Shown here one piece after another: positions 62,361 to 64,000 of a DNA stretch of 64,000 bases. A program made the translations under genes and the position numbers. Under the pieces are notes generated by a model. The model had not been told where the DNA came from, made no database searches, and worked only from the letters and a program-made list of their open reading frames with translations. The DNA is taken from NCBI RefSeq assembly GCF_009177065.1, contig NZ_WEZF01000001.1, forward strand, positions 248,001 through 312,000. The letters are read 5' to 3'. Numbering within the stretch: position 1 is the stretch's first letter; each line of letters begins with the position of its first letter. Source of the stretch: Tautonia marina. GTDB lineage: Bacteria > Planctomycetota > Planctomycetia > Isosphaerales > Isosphaeraceae.

Positions 62361-63102
62361 CTGTTGTTATGCTCGATTTGGCGTGATGAACGGGACAACC
62401 AGACGTTTTCATGCACGCACATTTCTTCTCTGGCTACCGAGCCCAGCCTGCGCTGGGCGAAGCCAAGGGAAGCAAGGTCACGTTCGATGATGCCCCTGGG
62501 TCTGGAAAGGTTAAGGGTTGATCCTCGCAAGAACCTTCGATGCAAACAAGGCATACTTTGAGGCTCCCTCCACGTCCCCCCACCCCGACCACAAGCGCCA
62601 TCCCCAGCCGCGCCGATTGAAATTTCCCTTCGAAAAATGGGCTGGCCCGTGTGAGAAATTCGTATTATCTCTCCTTTGGATACGTTTCGATCACCCGCGA
62701 TCCGCCTCGCTGAAGCTCGACTTCCCTCGGCTCCCCAGGCTCGGCATCGCCTGTCGGGGCAAGCCCCGCCCTGCAACACCTCCCGACGCTCGACGAGACC
62801 TTCCAGTCTCAAATGATGCGTCGCCCGGTTGCCCTGGGTGTCCCCGGTGGCTCGCTGTGCAATGCAGGGACACCCAGGAACAACCCACCATTGTTGAGTG
62901 GAAGGTCTACGACCCACCACCGGCGCCGCTCCGCTCGGCCCCGGCCCATCGACTTTCTCGCTTCGTCTCCTTTACAATAATTCCGTTGAGATCGGAGCGC
63001 CTTGATTCCAGTCGTTCGCCCCCCCGGCTCGCCTCATCTCGCCTCACGCTTCGTTCTGAGCGGCGATTGTGCCGCATCTCGGCCCGACCGGAGGATTGAC
63101 CC
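62361..63102. other. Intergenic region carrying the second copy of the dispersed repeat
   Basis: About 740 bases with no supported gene. Besides the repeat at 62815-62910 it has a GCCCAGC/GCTGGGC hairpin near 62449-62466 and a CGGGGC/GCCCCG hairpin at 62755-62768. The segment 62620-62690 is relatively AT-rich and may hold the SulP or downstream promoter, but no clear boxes were found. Confidence 0.4.
62815..62910. repeat. Dispersed palindromic repeat, short copy
   Basis: An approximately 96-base element sharing its left end (GATGCGTCGCCC, then CCTGGGTG) and right end (ACACCCAGGAAC, GTGGAAGGTC) with the long copy at 42252-42420. It contains a perfect 12-bp inverted repeat, 62833-62844 with 62867-62878. 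The internal double hairpin of the long copy is missing. It lies between genes, without a transposase. Confidence 0.7.
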
Positions 63103-64000
63103 ATGCGTCGGCTCCTTGTTTTGCCGTTCTGTCTGCTGATGGTCGGTTCCGCCTCGGCACAGAGCTTCGCCCCGGCGCAGTCGCGGGCAGCCGAGCCTCC
63201 CCCGCAACAGGCCCGCGTCGCTCCCCTCGGAACGCAACTCGGCGGTCCGATGGAACTCAACACCAATCTGCTCAACAGCGGCATGCCCGTTCCCGCACCT
63301 CTCGGAGCGATGGCCGACGCTGCCGAACTTCCCGGCCTGATCTCGGCGCGCGTTCCGACTGCCGGCGCGCTGGTCACGGTCCCTCCTGCCGCCGTCGCCT
63401 CCGGCGTCCGGCTCTACACCTACACCAATCCCCAGGGCGGTCTGGAATCGGTCGCCTACGACCCCTCGACCGGCGCGACCATCGTCTACGACCAGACCAT
63501 CTCTTACAGCCTCCAGAACCAGCGGCTCCGGGCCGGGCAGGGGGCCACCCCTCGCGTCGGCTCCAGCGCCGCGGACGGCATCGTCAATAACCCGAGCTTC
63601 AGCCTCCAGCCCGGCCGAGCGGACCCTCAGAGCGGCATTCCTCTGCTGAACCAGGCGTTCCCCTCGTACAACTCCCGAACCAACCTCGGCCTCGGTGCCT
63701 CGCCAAGCTACGGCACCCCTTCGCCCTTCTCCGGCAGCCCCATGAACACCCTGGGACTCGGCTCCGGCTCGACTCCCTCTCCCTTTGCCGGGACTCCCAT
63801 GGGCACCTTTGGTGCCGGCAGCGGCGGCGCGATCTCCTCGCCCTTCTCCGGGACACCGATGGGAACCCTCGGCGGCACCTCCTTCGGCGGCTCCACCGGC
63901 GGCGGCAACTCCCTCGGTGGCGGCACGTCGCTCGGCGGCGGTGGTGCGCTCGGTGGCGGTACCTCACTCGGAGGTGGTGGTTCGCTCGGCGGCAACCCGT
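63103..64000 (+). CDS. Secreted Gly/Ser-rich repetitive protein, C-terminus cut off by the window edge
   Basis: The first 299 residues are visible. A signal peptide (MRRLLVLPFCLLMVGSASA, cleavage after Ala19) is followed by a Pro/Ala-rich region and a short globular-looking stretch (GVRLYTYTNPQGGLESVAYD, TGATIVYDQTISYSLQNQRL). From about residue 200 the sequence turns into repeats: S-P-F-x-G-T/S-P-M-G/N-T-L/F-G, then TSLGGGG/ALGGG/SLGG units, which continue past base 64000. Family not recognised; such low-complexity tails are common in planctomycete surface proteins. ATG 63103 has GGAGG upstream. Confidence 0.75.
   Translation, partial: MRRLLVLPFCLLMVGSASAQSFAPAQSRAAEPPPQQARVAPLGTQLGGPMELNTNLLNSGMPVPAPLGAMADAAELPGLISARVPTAGALVTVPPAAVASGVRLYTYTNPQGGLESVAYDPSTGATIVYDQTISYSLQNQRLRAGQGATPRVGSSAADGIVNNPSFSLQPGRADPQSGIPLLNQAFPSYNSRTNLGLGASPSYGTPSPFSGSPMNTLGLGSGSTPSPFAGTPMGTFGAGSGGAISSPFSGTPMGTLGGTSFGGSTGGGNSLGGGTSLGGGGALGGGTSLGGGGSLGGNP

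Overview
The window is GC-rich bacterial chromosome that looks planctomycetal, most likely from the Isosphaeraceae/Isosphaerales side of the phylum. This rests on gene content, not on a marker-gene tree. The signature families are a PSCyt1/PSCyt2-type c-type cytochrome protein, a DUF1559 prepilin-like protein with the H-X9-DG signature, a Tat-exported DUF1501 protein, two TPR/FG-GAP/ASPIC (CRTAC1-type) exported proteins, an ECF sigma factor fused to a membrane anchor and long C-terminal tail, and a giant surface protein with a LEARELLA-type N-terminal signal. No rRNA, tRNA, CRISPR array, prophage or intact insertion sequence was found. Nearly every long open frame antisense to these genes is a GC-driven shadow.

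Layout. 1-10 kb (minus strand): a truncated PSCyt protein, an acyltransferase-like membrane protein, and two CRTAC1-type proteins flanking a small lipoprotein plus a DUF1559 pseudopilin. 10-14.5 kb: a SpoIIE-type phosphatase, a DUF29 protein, ribosomal protein S21, a Tat-exported aldo/keto reductase with a good terminator, and csrA. 14.9-18.7 kb: a plus-strand envelope glycan/lipid operon (UPF0104 flippase-like protein, polyprenyl-phosphate glycosyltransferase, GT-C-like membrane protein). 18.7-22.8 kb: an MgtA-type P-ATPase and glutamate dehydrogenase. 23-28.7 kb: a MarR regulator, RND adaptor and RND pump operon. 28.7-33.5 kb: a secreted unknown protein, rhomboid protease, DUF1501 protein and sialidase-like protein. 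33.5-38.1 kb: a compact C39-peptidase / RimK-type ATP-grasp / GCS2-type ligase operon, preceded by a membrane protein. 38.1-39.2 kb: a gene graveyard with two decayed N-terminal fragments. 39.2-47.9 kb: the ECF sigma factor, a tRNA-dihydrouridine synthase, a palindromic dispersed repeat, a THUMP-like methyltransferase, a mono-haem-motif protein, a DUF6263 protein, a ligase-associated MBL exonuclease and a small membrane protein. 48-52.8 kb: a type II topoisomerase operon with a small Cys-rich protein gene between the two subunits. 53-57 kb: the giant surface protein. 57.8-64 kb: ATP-dependent DNA ligase, an RbfA-like protein with its own promoter, a SulP transporter with a large hydrophilic insertion, a second copy of the repeat, and a truncated repetitive secreted protein.

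Most of the window is housekeeping and planctomycete-specific envelope biology. The strongest candidate for an uncharacterised system is the three-gene amidoligase/peptidase operon at 33547-37007. Other points worth a second look are the Cys-rich protein inside the topoisomerase operon, the SulP and RND insertions, the dispersed palindromic repeat at 42252-42420 and 62815-62910, and a possible sigma-54 promoter upstream of csrA.
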